Part shown: positions 40,626-49,137 of the stretch, piece by piece | How the letters are laid out: each line of letters opens with the position of its first letter | Numbering within the stretch: position 1 is the stretch's first letter | NCBI GenBank assembly: GCA_019454165.1 | Contig: CP075367.1 | Span: forward strand, 1,020,179-1,084,178 | From: Anaerolineales bacterium | GTDB taxonomy: Bacteria > Chloroflexota > Anaerolineae > Anaerolineales > UBA11579 | DNA: 64,000 bases | Direction: 5' to 3' | Translations under genes and position numbers: made by a program | The notes under the pieces: model-generated | What the model was told of the DNA's origin: nothing | The model's database searches: none | The model's input: the letters and a program-made list of their open reading frames with translations, nothing else

Positions 40626-41873
40626 TTACAGCTGCTTCAGTACTTCCTTCAACGTTGCATCCTTTTTGACATTCACCCCCAGGGCCACATCCTCTGCGCC
40701 CAGATAGTTGGCAAAGGCGCGCACGCATTCAGCCAGCGCCGCCACGGCGGCCTCGTCTTTGCGCGGCGCGCCGGGCTGCCACCACCAGCCCTTGATGAGA
40801 AAGGTCTTGCTGTCTCGCAAGAAGCCCGGGTCCAGCCGGGCGCTCAGCTCATCGCCATACAGCACCGGCAGCACATAGTAGCCGTATTGGCGCTTCGGCT
40901 CGGGCACATACACTTCCCAGCGATAGTAAAAGTCAAACACCTGCTCGATTAGCGTACGGTCCCACAGGAAATTATCCAGCGGGGCGATGAAGGCGGCCTG
41001 CGCCTTGCCGCGGCGGGCTGGCGCTTGCAGGGCCGCCAGCTGCGCCCGCGGCACGTAGAACTCCTGCTTGGGCAGGCCCTCCACGGCCACGCGGGCGATC
41101 TCCTCGCGCCCCAACAGGCGCGCGAACGCAGGCAGCAGCGAGCCCTTGCGGTTCACGCCGACCCAGTGGTCGTTGCCGACCGGGCGCGCCATCCCCAGGC
41201 TTTGGATGCGGCGCAGCACATGCCACTCGCGGTACGCCTCGATGTCGCCGTGAGGGTCGGTCTTTGTGACCAGCTTCTTGTCCAGCGTGCGGTGGGTGTA
41301 TTCGAAGTAACGCCGCGTGCCAACGCGGTGGTGCACGACCAGCTCGCCGGAATAGAAGAGGATGTCGAGCGCGATGCGGGCGGCCCGCGCCGAGTTGGCC
41401 AGCCACCAGTCCATCTTGGTGTCGTCCTCCAACTCCAGCGAGGAGAGCGGGCCGCGGGTCTTGACCTCGTTGCGCACCCAATCCAGCAGCTTGGTGGCTT
41501 TCTGCGTGCTGCTGGCTTTCTTATAACGATCGCCCATGCGGGCGCGGTAGCCGCTGAAGAAGGGCCAGTCTTCGGTGGGGTAGATCGACATCACCTTGTC
41601 GAAGCCATCCACCAGGCTGCGGTCGGTGTAGAGCAGCTCGTCGAGCATGCGTGGTTTGTAGTTGCGCACGCGGGATTGCAGCACCAGGTGCGGGTTGTGG
41701 CCGACGACATTGATCGGGTCGTACTGGATGCAGTTCACCTGGCGCACGTACTCCAACGCCCCGGCCTTGCCGGCCAGCTTGCGTGGCGGGGCCAGGCGGT
41801 GATACGCCACCAGGTAGCGGCGCGCCTGCGCCTTGCTGACCGTCACTTCGGGAGTCAGGGTCTGTTTCGCCAT
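40626..41873 (-). CDS. AlkZ/YcaQ-like winged-helix DNA glycosylase family protein
   Basis: A 415-residue protein of the HTH_42 family, which includes AlkZ and YcaQ glycosylases acting on alkylated or cross-linked DNA. N-terminal helix-turn-helix KAQARRYLVAYHRLA, the QVNCIQYDPINVVGHNPHLVLQSRV block (QxD-type catalytic region as QYDPIN) and FSGYRARMGD are visible, followed by C-terminal PLDNFLWDR and WEVYVPEPKRQYGYYVLP. Start ATG 41873 overlaps the stop of the GDSL gene by one base. The open frame extends further upstream only by overlap with that gene. Confidence 0.82.
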   Translation of the reverse strand: MAKQTLTPEVTVSKAQARRYLVAYHRLAPPRKLAGKAGALEYVRQVNCIQYDPINVVGHNPHLVLQSRVRNYKPRMLDELLYTDRSLVDGFDKVMSIYPTEDWPFFSGYRARMGDRYKKASSTQKATKLLDWVRNEVKTRGPLSSLELEDDTKMDWWLANSARAARIALDILFYSGELVVHHRVGTRRYFEYTHRTLDKKLVTKTDPHGDIEAYREWHVLRRIQSLGMARPVGNDHWVGVNRKGSLLPAFARLLGREEIARVAVEGLPKQEFYVPRAQLAALQAPARRGKAQAAFIAPLDNFLWDRTLIEQVFDFYYRWEVYVPEPKRQYGYYVLPVLYGDELSARLDPGFLRDSKTFLIKGWWWQPGAPRKDEAAVAALAECVRAFANYLGAEDVALGVNVKKDATLKEVLKQL

Positions 41874-42463
41874 CACAACCATCCTTCGAGCTGCGCCTGC
41901 ACGGCCTGGGCGATCAGCTCGTGCCCGGCCGGGGTGGGGTGCAGCCCGTCCGCGGTGAGCTGGGCCGCGCCGCCCGCCTGCTCGAAGGCGGGCATGAGCG
42001 GCACGTAGCCATAGCCGTGCTGGGCCGCAAAGCGGCGCAGGGCGTCGTCGTAATCGTTGGCGGCGATCTGGGTGTAGTGCAGGTCTTCGGCGATTGGCAG
42101 GGTGCGCGGCTCGTCCAGCGGGGTCAGACCGATGATGAGAATCCGGGCCGGGTTGCCGGCCATGCGGCGGGCGAACTCCGCCAGCCCGCGCTCGAAATCC
42201 TCCAGCGTGACCTCGTAGCGCCCGGCCGTGTAGCGGCGCGAATCGTTGATGCCGACCGCCAGCACCAGGATGTCTGGTTTGTAGATCAGGGCATCCTGCT
42301 CCAGCCGGTCCAGGATCAGGTAGATCGTGTTGCCGCCCACACCGGCGTGCACCGCCTCCCAGTCGTCGGGCAGCCACGCTGCCAGACGCCGCGTCCAGCC
42401 GCCGCGCTCATGGTCGGCCGCGCCTTCAGTGATGGAGTCTCCAATGAATACGATGGTTGGCAT
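41873..42463 (-). CDS. SGNH/GDSL-family hydrolase
   Basis: A 196-residue esterase/lipase-like protein. Block I is IVFIGDSITEG with nucleophile Ser10, block II Gly in HAGVGGNTIY, block III Asn in LAVGINDSRRY and block V D-x-x-H in DGLHPTPAGH. It has no signal peptide and is cytoplasmic, similar to TesA/YesY-like members. It is transcribed with the downstream AlkZ-like gene. A TATAAT lies about 20 bases upstream of its ATG on the minus strand. Confidence 0.88.
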   Translation of the reverse strand: MPTIVFIGDSITEGAADHERGGWTRRLAAWLPDDWEAVHAGVGGNTIYLILDRLEQDALIYKPDILVLAVGINDSRRYTAGRYEVTLEDFERGLAEFARRMAGNPARILIIGLTPLDEPRTLPIAEDLHYTQIAANDYDDALRRFAAQHGYGYVPLMPAFEQAGGAAQLTADGLHPTPAGHELIAQAVQAQLEGWL

Positions 42464-42568
42464 GGGATATGGACTAAGGCGATATTATAGTTAGCAACGA
42501 GTGATCTGTAAGCAGTAAGCAGGAAACCCCTGCTCACTGTTCACTCCTCACTATTTTCAGGAGCTGCC

Positions 42569-42991
42569 ATGACCGAAACCCCCCTTCCACGCGTCCTCGC
42601 CATCAGTAACGACCTGTTCTTCATGCCGCAGGTTGAAGCCGCCGCCAAGGCGGCTGGCTACATGTTCGAGTGGCTGGATGCCGCCCTGACCGAAGATGAG
42701 TTCATTGCCCGCCTGGCTGCCGCGCCCACCGCGCTGGTGGTGCTCGACCTAACCACGCGGCTGCCCTGGCAGCAGTGGCTGCCTGCCGCCAAGGCGCAGG
42801 CGGCCACCGCGGGCGTGGTCTGGTTGGCCTTCGGCCCGCATACGGAGGCCAAGCTGCTGGCCGCCGCCCGCAAGGCGGGCGCGGCTAAGGTTGTGGCCCG
42901 CTCGCAGTTTGCGCAGGCGCTGCCGGAGATGCTGGCAAGCTCACATGTGCATCCCGAGCGTAGCGAGGGATCTTCGCTGCCACATGGGTAA
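42569..42991 (+). CDS. Receiver-like hypothetical protein with a repeat-derived C-terminus
   Basis: A 140-residue protein. Residues 1-120 have an alternating alpha/beta pattern (VLAISNDLFFMPQVEAAAKAAGY, ALVVLDLTT, VVWLAFGPHTEAKLLAAARKAGA) like a response-regulator receiver fold without the phosphorylatable Asp pocket. The last 17 residues (HVHPERSEGSSLPHG) are encoded by the intergenic repeat starting at 42944, so they probably replaced the original end. A GGAG ribosome site is present. Confidence 0.7.
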   Translation: MTETPLPRVLAISNDLFFMPQVEAAAKAAGYMFEWLDAALTEDEFIARLAAAPTALVVLDLTTRLPWQQWLPAAKAQAATAGVVWLAFGPHTEAKLLAAARKAGAAKVVARSQFAQALPEMLASSHVHPERSEGSSLPHG

Positions 42992-43083
42992 CTCCAGCTA
43001 TAAATAGAATATGCGCCAGCAAGGGTCCTTCGCTGGTGAAGGTTCGGCGATCTGGTGCGGGTTTATAAACCCGCTCAGGATGA
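42944..43083. repeat. Family A intergenic repeat (MITE-like), copy 2
   Basis: Same layout as 12728-12869: GTGCATCCCGAGCG start, central ATGCGCCAGCA...GGTCCTTCGCTGG, end CGCTCAGGATGACA. Its first 48 bases are translated as the end of the 42569 gene. Confidence 0.75.
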
Positions 43084-43092
43084 CACCGATTA

Positions 43093-43137
43093 GAAAAAAG
43101 CGGCCTGTGCTTTTGCACAGGCCGCTCTTTTTTTTTA
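43093..43137. terminator. Strong bidirectional terminator
   Basis: A 12-bp stem AGCGGCCTGTGC/GCACAGGCCGCT with loop TTTT, A-run before and TCT10 after. Confidence 0.92.
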
Positions 43138-43158
43138 TGTGTACTGCGTAAAACGAAC

Positions 43159-43779
43159 CTACGGAGCGATCTGGCGCAGCTGTTCCATCAACAGTGAGCC
43201 GCCGCCGGCCGCCAGGCCGACTGCCGCCAGCACCAGGCCGCCGATGAAGCCGGTGACGAAGAAGCTGGCGATCCAGCCGATGATGACGGTGATGGCCGTC
43301 TGGCCAGTGTCCAGGTCCAGCGCTTCCTGCGCGGCAATGAACCACGAGACCAGGCCAAGGATGGCCGCAATGCAAGCGATCGGGGCGGTGATGCAACCCA
43401 GCAGGGGCACGACCGCGCCCACCACGCCCAGCACACCCGCCAGACCCCAGATCTGAGCCAGGCCTAGGGTGCGCACCATCTCATCAAAGCTGACATCAGC
43501 CTTGAAGAGCGCCTTGCCCAGCCATGAGATGATGAACGCGCCCAGCGCGAAACCTGCCACGCTGACCACCGCGCCAACCACGCCACCCAGGATCCAGCTG
43601 GTCATATCCAGCTGGCCGCCCTCGGTGTAAGCGAAGGTGGCCGCCGAACCCAGCTGGCTCAGCAAACCTACGACCGCAACAATGCCCCACGCAGTCGAAG
43701 TGAAGGTGGTGTCCTTCTCCACATCTGCATAGACCTGGCGCTTGAAAGTAAGTGCGCCGATGATACGTTCCATCAACAT
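43159..43779 (-). CDS. Yip1-family membrane protein
   Basis: A 206-residue protein with five to six hydrophobic helices and a cytoplasmic N-terminus MERIIGALTFKRQVYADVEKD, typical of bacterial Yip1-domain proteins. Gly-rich helices (ILGGVVGAVVSVAGFALGAFIISWLGKALF) fit the family. The function in bacteria is unclear. An AGGAGG ribosome site lies 7 bases before the start. It is monocistronic. Confidence 0.82.
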   Translation of the reverse strand: MLMERIIGALTFKRQVYADVEKDTTFTSTAWGIVAVVGLLSQLGSAATFAYTEGGQLDMTSWILGGVVGAVVSVAGFALGAFIISWLGKALFKADVSFDEMVRTLGLAQIWGLAGVLGVVGAVVPLLGCITAPIACIAAILGLVSWFIAAQEALDLDTGQTAITVIIGWIASFFVTGFIGGLVLAAVGLAAGGGSLLMEQLRQIAP

Positions 43780-43839
43780 ATGCTTCCTCCTGTTTGAAAT
43801 AATGAATTCACAAGGGTTAACACGCTTTTGGCGAATTCG

Positions 43840-44832
43840 TTACCGCAGATCATGCAGGCTGGGCACGCCCGCCAGGCCGCGGGCGGCCTGCAGGGCGTTG
43901 AGCACGGCCTGCAGCACCGCCTCGGCCGCGAAGGCGCCCACAATGCTGACGTCCGCCTTCTTGCGTCCTGTGCTGAGCGCAAAGATCGTGTCGCCGTCCA
44001 GCATGGTATTGGCGGGGCGCAGGCAGCGCGCCAGCCCATTGCTGGCCATGGCCGCCACTTTAGTCGCGCCTTCTTTGTCCAGCTGGGCGTTGGTAGCCAC
44101 CACGCCGATGACCGTATTGCTGCCCTGCGCCAGGCCCATCACGCTGCGCCCGGCCGCCGTGCGCATCAACTGCAGGCTGTCGGCGAACATTCCTTTGCCG
44201 ATCTTGACCGGGCCTTTCTTCATTGAACGCACGCCCGCCACGATCTCGCCGCTGGCCGGGTCGATCACATCGCCAAAGCTGTTGACGGCGATCAGGGCAC
44301 CCACCTTGACCCCGCCGCCCGCATCCACCAGGGCGTTACCGATACCACCTTTGACGGCCTGGCCCATGCCCAGCAGCTTGCCTACCGTCGCGCCCATGCC
44401 GGCTCCGGCGTTGCCCTGGGCCGGCTCATCGGCGCTGGCGTTCTGGCAGGCTTGGTAGCCCATCTCGGCGTCCGGGCGGCGTTTGGCCGAGCCGATGCCC
44501 AGGTCGAACAGGATCGCCGCCGGCACGATGGGAACCCGCGCCACGCCTACGTTGAAGCCCACCTTGCGCTCCTCGAGATAGCGCATCGCGCCGCCCGCCG
44601 CATCCAGGCCAAAGGCCGAGCCGCCGGCCAGCATGACCGCGTGGACCTTGCTGACTAAATGAGCGGGCTGCAGCGCGTCCGTCTCGCGCGTGCCGGGCGC
44701 GCCGCCGCGCTGGTCTACGCCGGCCACCGCGCCCTTCTCGGTCAGGATGACGGTGCAGCCGGTGGCGGCATCTTCATCGTGCGCATGGCCGACGCGGATG
44801 CCGGGGATGGCGGTGATGGAGTTATTGGTCAT
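43840..44832 (-). CDS. P1-family (S58, DmpA-like) aminopeptidase
   Basis: A 330-residue Ntn-hydrolase precursor. SITAIPGIRVGHAHDEDAATGCTVIL and GGAPGTRETDALQPAHLVSKVHAVMLAGGSAFGLDAAGG are family signatures. The self-cleavage/catalytic Ser is expected in the later ATNAQLDKEGATKVAAMA-type region. Members release N-terminal residues including D- or beta-amino acids. An AGGAG ribosome site lies 8 bases upstream of the ATG. Confidence 0.9.
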   Translation of the reverse strand: MTNNSITAIPGIRVGHAHDEDAATGCTVILTEKGAVAGVDQRGGAPGTRETDALQPAHLVSKVHAVMLAGGSAFGLDAAGGAMRYLEERKVGFNVGVARVPIVPAAILFDLGIGSAKRRPDAEMGYQACQNASADEPAQGNAGAGMGATVGKLLGMGQAVKGGIGNALVDAGGGVKVGALIAVNSFGDVIDPASGEIVAGVRSMKKGPVKIGKGMFADSLQLMRTAAGRSVMGLAQGSNTVIGVVATNAQLDKEGATKVAAMASNGLARCLRPANTMLDGDTIFALSTGRKKADVSIVGAFAAEAVLQAVLNALQAARGLAGVPSLHDLR

Positions 44833-45175
44833 TGGGATCTCCTATGGTGAGTGTATCAGAGGAGCGTTCAGCTATCAGCGGTCAGCTGTAAGCTATAAGC
44901 TCGTCCATCCACTTTCTGTCTTTGCGAGGCGCTGCGCAGCAGCGCACGAAGCAATCCCCAAGCTTGTTTTGCAAACATAGCCTAGGAATTGCTTTGCTCG
45001 CGCTAGTGCCTGCTTTACGGAGTTGATTGATTTCCAGCCAGCGGGGTGGAGACTCGCGCCGGGCCGCGTAGGGGCGGGTCTTAGACCCGCCCCTACTGAG
45101 TCAGTGTAGGAATCTTCCTGGTTGGGAAGGAAGTCTGTCTTTGCGAGCGAGTGAAACGAGCGAGCAATCCCCAAG
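44833..45175. repeat. Spacer with family B, C and F repeats
   Basis: CAGCTATCAGCGGTCAGCTGTAAGC text occurs at 44868-44902. GTCTTTGCGAGG...GAAGCAATCCCC units lie at 44918-44962 and 45136-45175. A perfect 13-base-arm palindrome GTAGGGGCGGGTC/GACCCGCCCCTAC is at 45068-45096. No gene is supported. Confidence 0.7.
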
Positions 45176-46402
45176 CTAGAGCGCGGCGGCCTTGGCGCGC
45201 AGCACCGCCCGCTGGCGCTCGTTGGTCGCCAGGTCGGCGGCGGCGGTCAGCTCGGCGCGGGCCTCATCGGTGCGGCCGAGCCGGGCCAGCAGTTCGCCGC
45301 GCACGCTCGGCAGCAGGTAGGAGCCGCGCAGCTGTCCTTCCGCCGCCAGCCGGTCAACGATGGATAGCGCGTCCACCGGGCCGCTCGCCATCGAGACCGC
45401 CACGGCGCGGTTCAGCTCGACTATGGGGCTGGGCGCCAGCCGGCCGAGCGCCTCGTACAGCAGCACGATCCGCTCCCAATCGGTCTCCTCGACGCTCGCG
45501 GCGATGGCGTGGCATTCGGCGATCGCCGCCTGCAGCGCATAGTTCCCGCGGCCGTGGCCTATGGCGTCTGCCCGCTTGAGCGCGGCGCGGCCGCGCTCGA
45601 TCTGGGCGCGGTCCCAGCGCGTTCGATCCTGATCGCTGAGCAGGATCGGGGCGCCGTCCTGGGCGACTCGCGCCCCGAACCGGGATGCCTGGAACTCCAT
45701 GAGCGCCACCAGCCCGTGCACCTCCGGCTCGTCCGGCAACAGTCCGGCCAGCACGCGCCCCAGGCGCAGCGCCTCGTTGGCGATCTCGGTGCGCATCCAG
45801 CGATCGCCCGAGGTGGCCGCGTAGCCCTCGGTGAAGACCAGGTAGACCACACCCAGCACCGCGCCCAGCCGGGTGGCCCACTCGCTCGGCTCAGGCGCCT
45901 CAAAGGGCACCTGCGCCGCGGCGAGCGTCTTCTTGGCGCGCACGATACGCTGCTGCACGGTGGCGACCGGCACCAGCAGCAGGCGGGCGATCTCTTCGGT
46001 CGTCAGGCCGGCGACGACCCGCAGGGTCAGGGCGACCTGCGCTTCGCGCGAGAGCACGGGGTGGCAGGCGGTGAACACCAGCCGCACGACGTCATCGTCG
46101 AACGGCTGCCATTCGTCTTCGCTCGTCTCTGTCAGGTCGTGGGCGATGGCGCGGTAGCGATCATCGAGCCGTTCGCGCCGGCGCCATGCGTCGATCGCCT
46201 TGCGCTTGGCCACGGCCGTGAGCCAGGCGCCTGCATTGTGCGGCACGCCTGACTGCGGCCACTGGGCCAGCGCATCCACCAGCGCCTCCTGGGCCAGGTC
46301 TTCGGCCAGGCCCAGGTCGCCGGTCATCTTGGCAAGGGTCGCCACAATGCGGGCGCTTTCGATGCGCCAGACGGCCTCGACCGTTCGCCGGATGTCGCTC
46401 AC
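45176..46402 (-). CDS. ECF-type RNA polymerase sigma factor (COG4941 group)
   Basis: A 408-residue extended ECF sigma factor. Region 2 is ARIVATLAKMTGDLGLAEDLAQEALVDALAQWP, then GAWLTAVAKRKAIDAWRR. Region 4 is EAQVALTLRVVAGLTTEEIARLLLVPVATVQQRIVRAKKTL. A C-terminal approximately 200-residue helical (TPR-like, DUF6596) domain follows. Start GTG 46402 lies 22 bases after the YCII gene stop. The frame is open upstream but only by overlap. This group is almost always paired with a YCII protein, and the C-terminal domain is thought to replace an anti-sigma factor. Confidence 0.88.
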   Translation of the reverse strand: MSDIRRTVEAVWRIESARIVATLAKMTGDLGLAEDLAQEALVDALAQWPQSGVPHNAGAWLTAVAKRKAIDAWRRRERLDDRYRAIAHDLTETSEDEWQPFDDDVVRLVFTACHPVLSREAQVALTLRVVAGLTTEEIARLLLVPVATVQQRIVRAKKTLAAAQVPFEAPEPSEWATRLGAVLGVVYLVFTEGYAATSGDRWMRTEIANEALRLGRVLAGLLPDEPEVHGLVALMEFQASRFGARVAQDGAPILLSDQDRTRWDRAQIERGRAALKRADAIGHGRGNYALQAAIAECHAIAASVEETDWERIVLLYEALGRLAPSPIVELNRAVAVSMASGPVDALSIVDRLAAEGQLRGSYLLPSVRGELLARLGRTDEARAELTAAADLATNERQRAVLRAKAAAL

Positions 46403-46424
46403 GATGTCACCGGTGACGGCCGCC

Positions 46425-46844
46425 TCAGCGGTCGTCGTGTTTGCGTGTTGTTGACTTCTTGACGTACTCGTTGTCGGCGTAGTCGGCGAAGGCTTCCTCA
46501 ACCGAAGGGATGCGGCGCACCTCTAGCTTGGAGCCCGACCCCAGCGGGGCGCGGCTGGCCCACTCGATGGCCTCCTCCTTGCTCGAGACTTCGAGGATCC
46601 AGAACCCGTTGAACAGCTCGTGCGTCTCGCCGTAGGGGCCGTCGGTCACGATCGGCTTCTCGCCAGCGAAATCGACAACGAAGCCCTCGCTTGCCGGCGC
46701 CAGGCCTTCTACACTGGCGAGCACGCCCGCCTTAATGAGGGACTCATTGTAGGCGCCCATGGCGTTGATGATCTCTTCGAAGTCAACCTGCTGGCTGGCT
46801 TCGTAGGCCTCCTGGGTGTCGCGCATGATGAGCATGAACTTCAT
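46425..46844 (-). CDS. YCII/DGPF-domain protein paired with the sigma factor
   Basis: A 139-residue protein. MKFMLIMRDTQEAYEA, DGPYGETHELFNGFWILEV and the GSKLEVRRIPSVEEAF tail are typical of YCII-related (PhnB-like) partners. ATG 46844 is chosen because AAAGGAG lies 9 bases upstream. A longer frame from 46943 has no ribosome site. It is the first gene of the operon with the ECF factor. Confidence 0.88.
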   Translation of the reverse strand: MKFMLIMRDTQEAYEASQQVDFEEIINAMGAYNESLIKAGVLASVEGLAPASEGFVVDFAGEKPIVTDGPYGETHELFNGFWILEVSSKEEAIEWASRAPLGSGSKLEVRRIPSVEEAFADYADNEYVKKSTTRKHDDR

Positions 46845-47211
46845 GGTGGTTCTCCTTTCGTGCGAGGCCGCCCGTTGCGGCCTCCTACTATCACGTCGAA
46901 CAGGAATGTCACGAATCGACATTACAGCAAGGATTCTTTTCACGGCATGGCGAACTGCTCTCGTACAGAGCCGCTAGTTGGGAGTCTATCAGAGGAGGTC
47001 TTCGCTCAGATGACGCACGGCTTTTGTATAGGCGTATATGTGCAAAGCGGGTCTCACTGAAGCCCAGCCTGGACTGCAAACCTTACCGGTACCGTCTGAG
47101 GGGGTTCTTAGGGGGAACTAGCAGTTCCCCCTAAGCGGGGTCACAGGGGCAGAGCCCCTGAAAAGAGAAAGAATAAATAATCTGAATAGCGAATTCAACG
47201 CTGAAGAAGAA
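46845..47211. other. Spacer with family D repeat
   Basis: The family D unit at 47098-47171 is the only feature. The rest holds no supported gene. A promoter for the YCII-sigma operon should lie in 46845-46950 on the minus strand. Confidence 0.5.
47098..47171. repeat. Family D structured repeat, copy 2
   Basis: TTAGGGGGAACT...AGTTCCCCCTAA hairpin, GCGGGGTCACAGGGGC-AGA-GCCCCTG, then an A-rich AAAAGAGAAAG tail, the same order as at 29864 and 51796. Confidence 0.7.
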
Positions 47212-47673
47212 TTACGCCTCATCCTCGCGTATCTCCTGCATGCGCCGCGAGAGATCCGGTACCTTGCGCCCATACTCCTGGCCCATCAACGGCGAGGTGA
47301 TCAGGAAGTCGGCCGTGGCGCGGTTGGAGGCAGTGGGGATGTTGTGCAGCACCGCCAGACGCAGCAACGCCTTCACATCCGGGTCGTGCGGCTGCGGCTC
47401 CAGCGGATCCCAGAAGAACACCAGCATATCGATCTCGGCCACCGCGATGGCGGCGCCCAGCTGCTGGTCGCCGCCCAGCGGGCCGCTCAGGAAGCGGCTC
47501 ACCGGCAGGCCGGTGGCCTCGCTGATGCGCGTGCCGGTGCCGCCCGTGCCGTACAGCTCGTGCTGCGAGAGGGTGCCCTTGTTGTAGACCGCCCAGTCGA
47601 TCAGGTCTTTCTTGCGCCCGTCGTGAGCCACCAGGGCAATACGTTTTTGAGCAGGCAGTGTATGGATTGGCAT
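47212..47673 (-). CDS. mgsA: Methylglyoxal synthase
   Basis: A 153-residue enzyme that converts dihydroxyacetone phosphate to methylglyoxal and phosphate. Family blocks are RIALVAHDGRKKDLIDW (with catalytic Asp), TGGTGTRISEATGL (phosphate site), SGPLGGDQQLGA and MLVFFWDPLEPQPHDPDVKALLR. ATG 47673 is used. Longer reading upstream overlaps the peptidase gene. It begins 3 bases after the M24 peptidase stop, so they share an operon. Confidence 0.95.
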   Translation of the reverse strand: MPIHTLPAQKRIALVAHDGRKKDLIDWAVYNKGTLSQHELYGTGGTGTRISEATGLPVSRFLSGPLGGDQQLGAAIAVAEIDMLVFFWDPLEPQPHDPDVKALLRLAVLHNIPTASNRATADFLITSPLMGQEYGRKVPDLSRRMQEIREDEA

Positions 47674-47675
47674 GC

Positions 47676-48857
47676 TTACCCCGCGTAAATGAGTTCGGTT
47701 TGCGGCGCGCCCAGGTACTCGCAGCCGGTCTCGGTCACCACAATGTCCTCTTCGATGCCGATACAGCCGTGGCCGGGCACCATCAGGCTCGGCTCGATGG
47801 TGAAGACCTGGCCCACCTCCAACGGCATGTTGGGCGTCTCGCCGTACTTCTCCCACAGCGGGCCGAGCAGCGCCCCGCCGTCGTGCACGCTGCGGCCCAT
47901 CTGGTGGCCGAGGGCATGCTTGAACTCGGTGAAGCCCGCCTCGGTCACGATCTTGCGGGCGGCCGTGTCGACCTCAAGCCCGCTGGCGCCCGGCTTGATC
48001 AGCGCCATCGCCGCCTCGATGGCGGCGCGGGCGCTGTCGAAGCCGTGCTGTACCTCGGCCGGCGCCTGGCTCTCGCCCGGGCGCAGCACGTACATCACGC
48101 GCTGGATGTCGGAGGTGTAGTCCTCCTGCAGCACGCCAAAGTCGAAGTGCACAATGTGGCCCGGCTCGACCTTGATCTCGGTCGGCGCGGCATGGCCGAT
48201 GGGGCTGTCCGGCCCGGCGTTGACCGCCGGGCAGAACTTCTGCTCCCAGGCAAAGCCCAGGCCGCGCTTCAGGGTCTCGGCGTGCATATGCGCGGCGATC
48301 TGGCGCTCGGTCTGGCCCACTTTGACGAACGGGTAGGTGGCGGCGTAGATATCGGCCGTGCTGGCGATGGCGGCGCGGATGCGGCGCTGCTCCTCGGCCG
48401 TCTTGCGGCCGCGCACGGCGTTGATGACCGGCTCGGCCGAGATGATGCGCCCGGCGTACTCGCCCAGGTAATCACGCAGCAGTTCACCCAGGCCGCTGCT
48501 CAGGCCATCCGCGAAGGGATCATTGCGCGAGATGTTGACCGCGATCTGTTTCGGGTCCAGGCGCTTGATGGTGTCCTGCAGCGCCTGGCGCACGGAGAGG
48601 TCGTAACCCACGATGGTGTCGTAGGCGCCGGTGTTTTGGGCCGTATCCGCTTCCAGGTTGCCGAGGATGGCGATGCGCTCGCCGGCCCGCGTCATGATCA
48701 GCGCGCTTTGCCAGGTCAGGTCCGCCCCGAAGATGATCGGCAGCATCGGGTCGCCGGCCGCCCGCGTCTCGCGCACGAAGGTCAGCCACATATCCACGCC
48801 CTTCTCCTGCAGGATGCTGACCGCTTGCTGCGTTTTTTCTTGTACGAGTGTCGCCAT
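47676..48857 (-). CDS. M24-family metallopeptidase (Xaa-Pro aminopeptidase-like)
   Basis: A 393-residue protein with an N-terminal creatinase-like domain (1-150) and a pita-bread catalytic domain. Metal ligands are seen as HFDFGVLQEDYTSD (two Asp), the His in GHQMGRSVHDGG and the two Glu in FTIEPSLMVPG and GIEEDIVVTE. It cleaves N-terminal residues before proline or related dipeptides. ATG 48857 has a GGAG site 10 bases upstream. A further upstream ATG lacks one. It is followed by mgsA. Confidence 0.9.
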   Translation of the reverse strand: MATLVQEKTQQAVSILQEKGVDMWLTFVRETRAAGDPMLPIIFGADLTWQSALIMTRAGERIAILGNLEADTAQNTGAYDTIVGYDLSVRQALQDTIKRLDPKQIAVNISRNDPFADGLSSGLGELLRDYLGEYAGRIISAEPVINAVRGRKTAEEQRRIRAAIASTADIYAATYPFVKVGQTERQIAAHMHAETLKRGLGFAWEQKFCPAVNAGPDSPIGHAAPTEIKVEPGHIVHFDFGVLQEDYTSDIQRVMYVLRPGESQAPAEVQHGFDSARAAIEAAMALIKPGASGLEVDTAARKIVTEAGFTEFKHALGHQMGRSVHDGGALLGPLWEKYGETPNMPLEVGQVFTIEPSLMVPGHGCIGIEEDIVVTETGCEYLGAPQTELIYAG

Positions 48858-48903
48858 CTCTCTTCTCCAATGTTTACGAAACAATAGTGCCAGTCTAGCC
48901 TCC

Positions 48904-49130
48904 GTAGGGGCCGGTCTCAGACCGGCCCGCCTTGTGGGCCAGTTTAGCTCAGCAGTGGGTGGGTCTGAGACCCACCCCTACATGTCCTGCAAATAGAGCT
49001 CGTTGCTAAGTCGATGTCATTCCGACGAGCGGCGTATGCCGCGAGGAGGAATCATTTAGGGCAAAGGAACACTAGCTTGATTTGCAATGCCCTAATAGAT
49101 TCCTCCTCGCTTCACTCGGTCGGAATGACA
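48904..49130. repeat. Family C and A repeats
   Basis: GTAGGGGCCGGTCTCAGACC (48904 on) and AGTGGGTGGGTCTGAGACCCACCCCTAC (about 48953-48981, split here as two arms) are palindromes of the GTAGGGG type. TGTCATTCCGACGAGCGG...GAGGAATC and its inverse GATTCCTCCTCGC...CGGAATGACA bracket 49016-49130. Confidence 0.7.
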
Positions 49131-49137
49131 AGGCGTT

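Noticed and set aside
42000-42377. Extension of the AlkZ-like protein upstream of 41873
   Set aside because: The added residues are an out-of-frame reading of the GDSL hydrolase gene, rich in Arg/Gly, and the ATG at 41873 starts the family domain.
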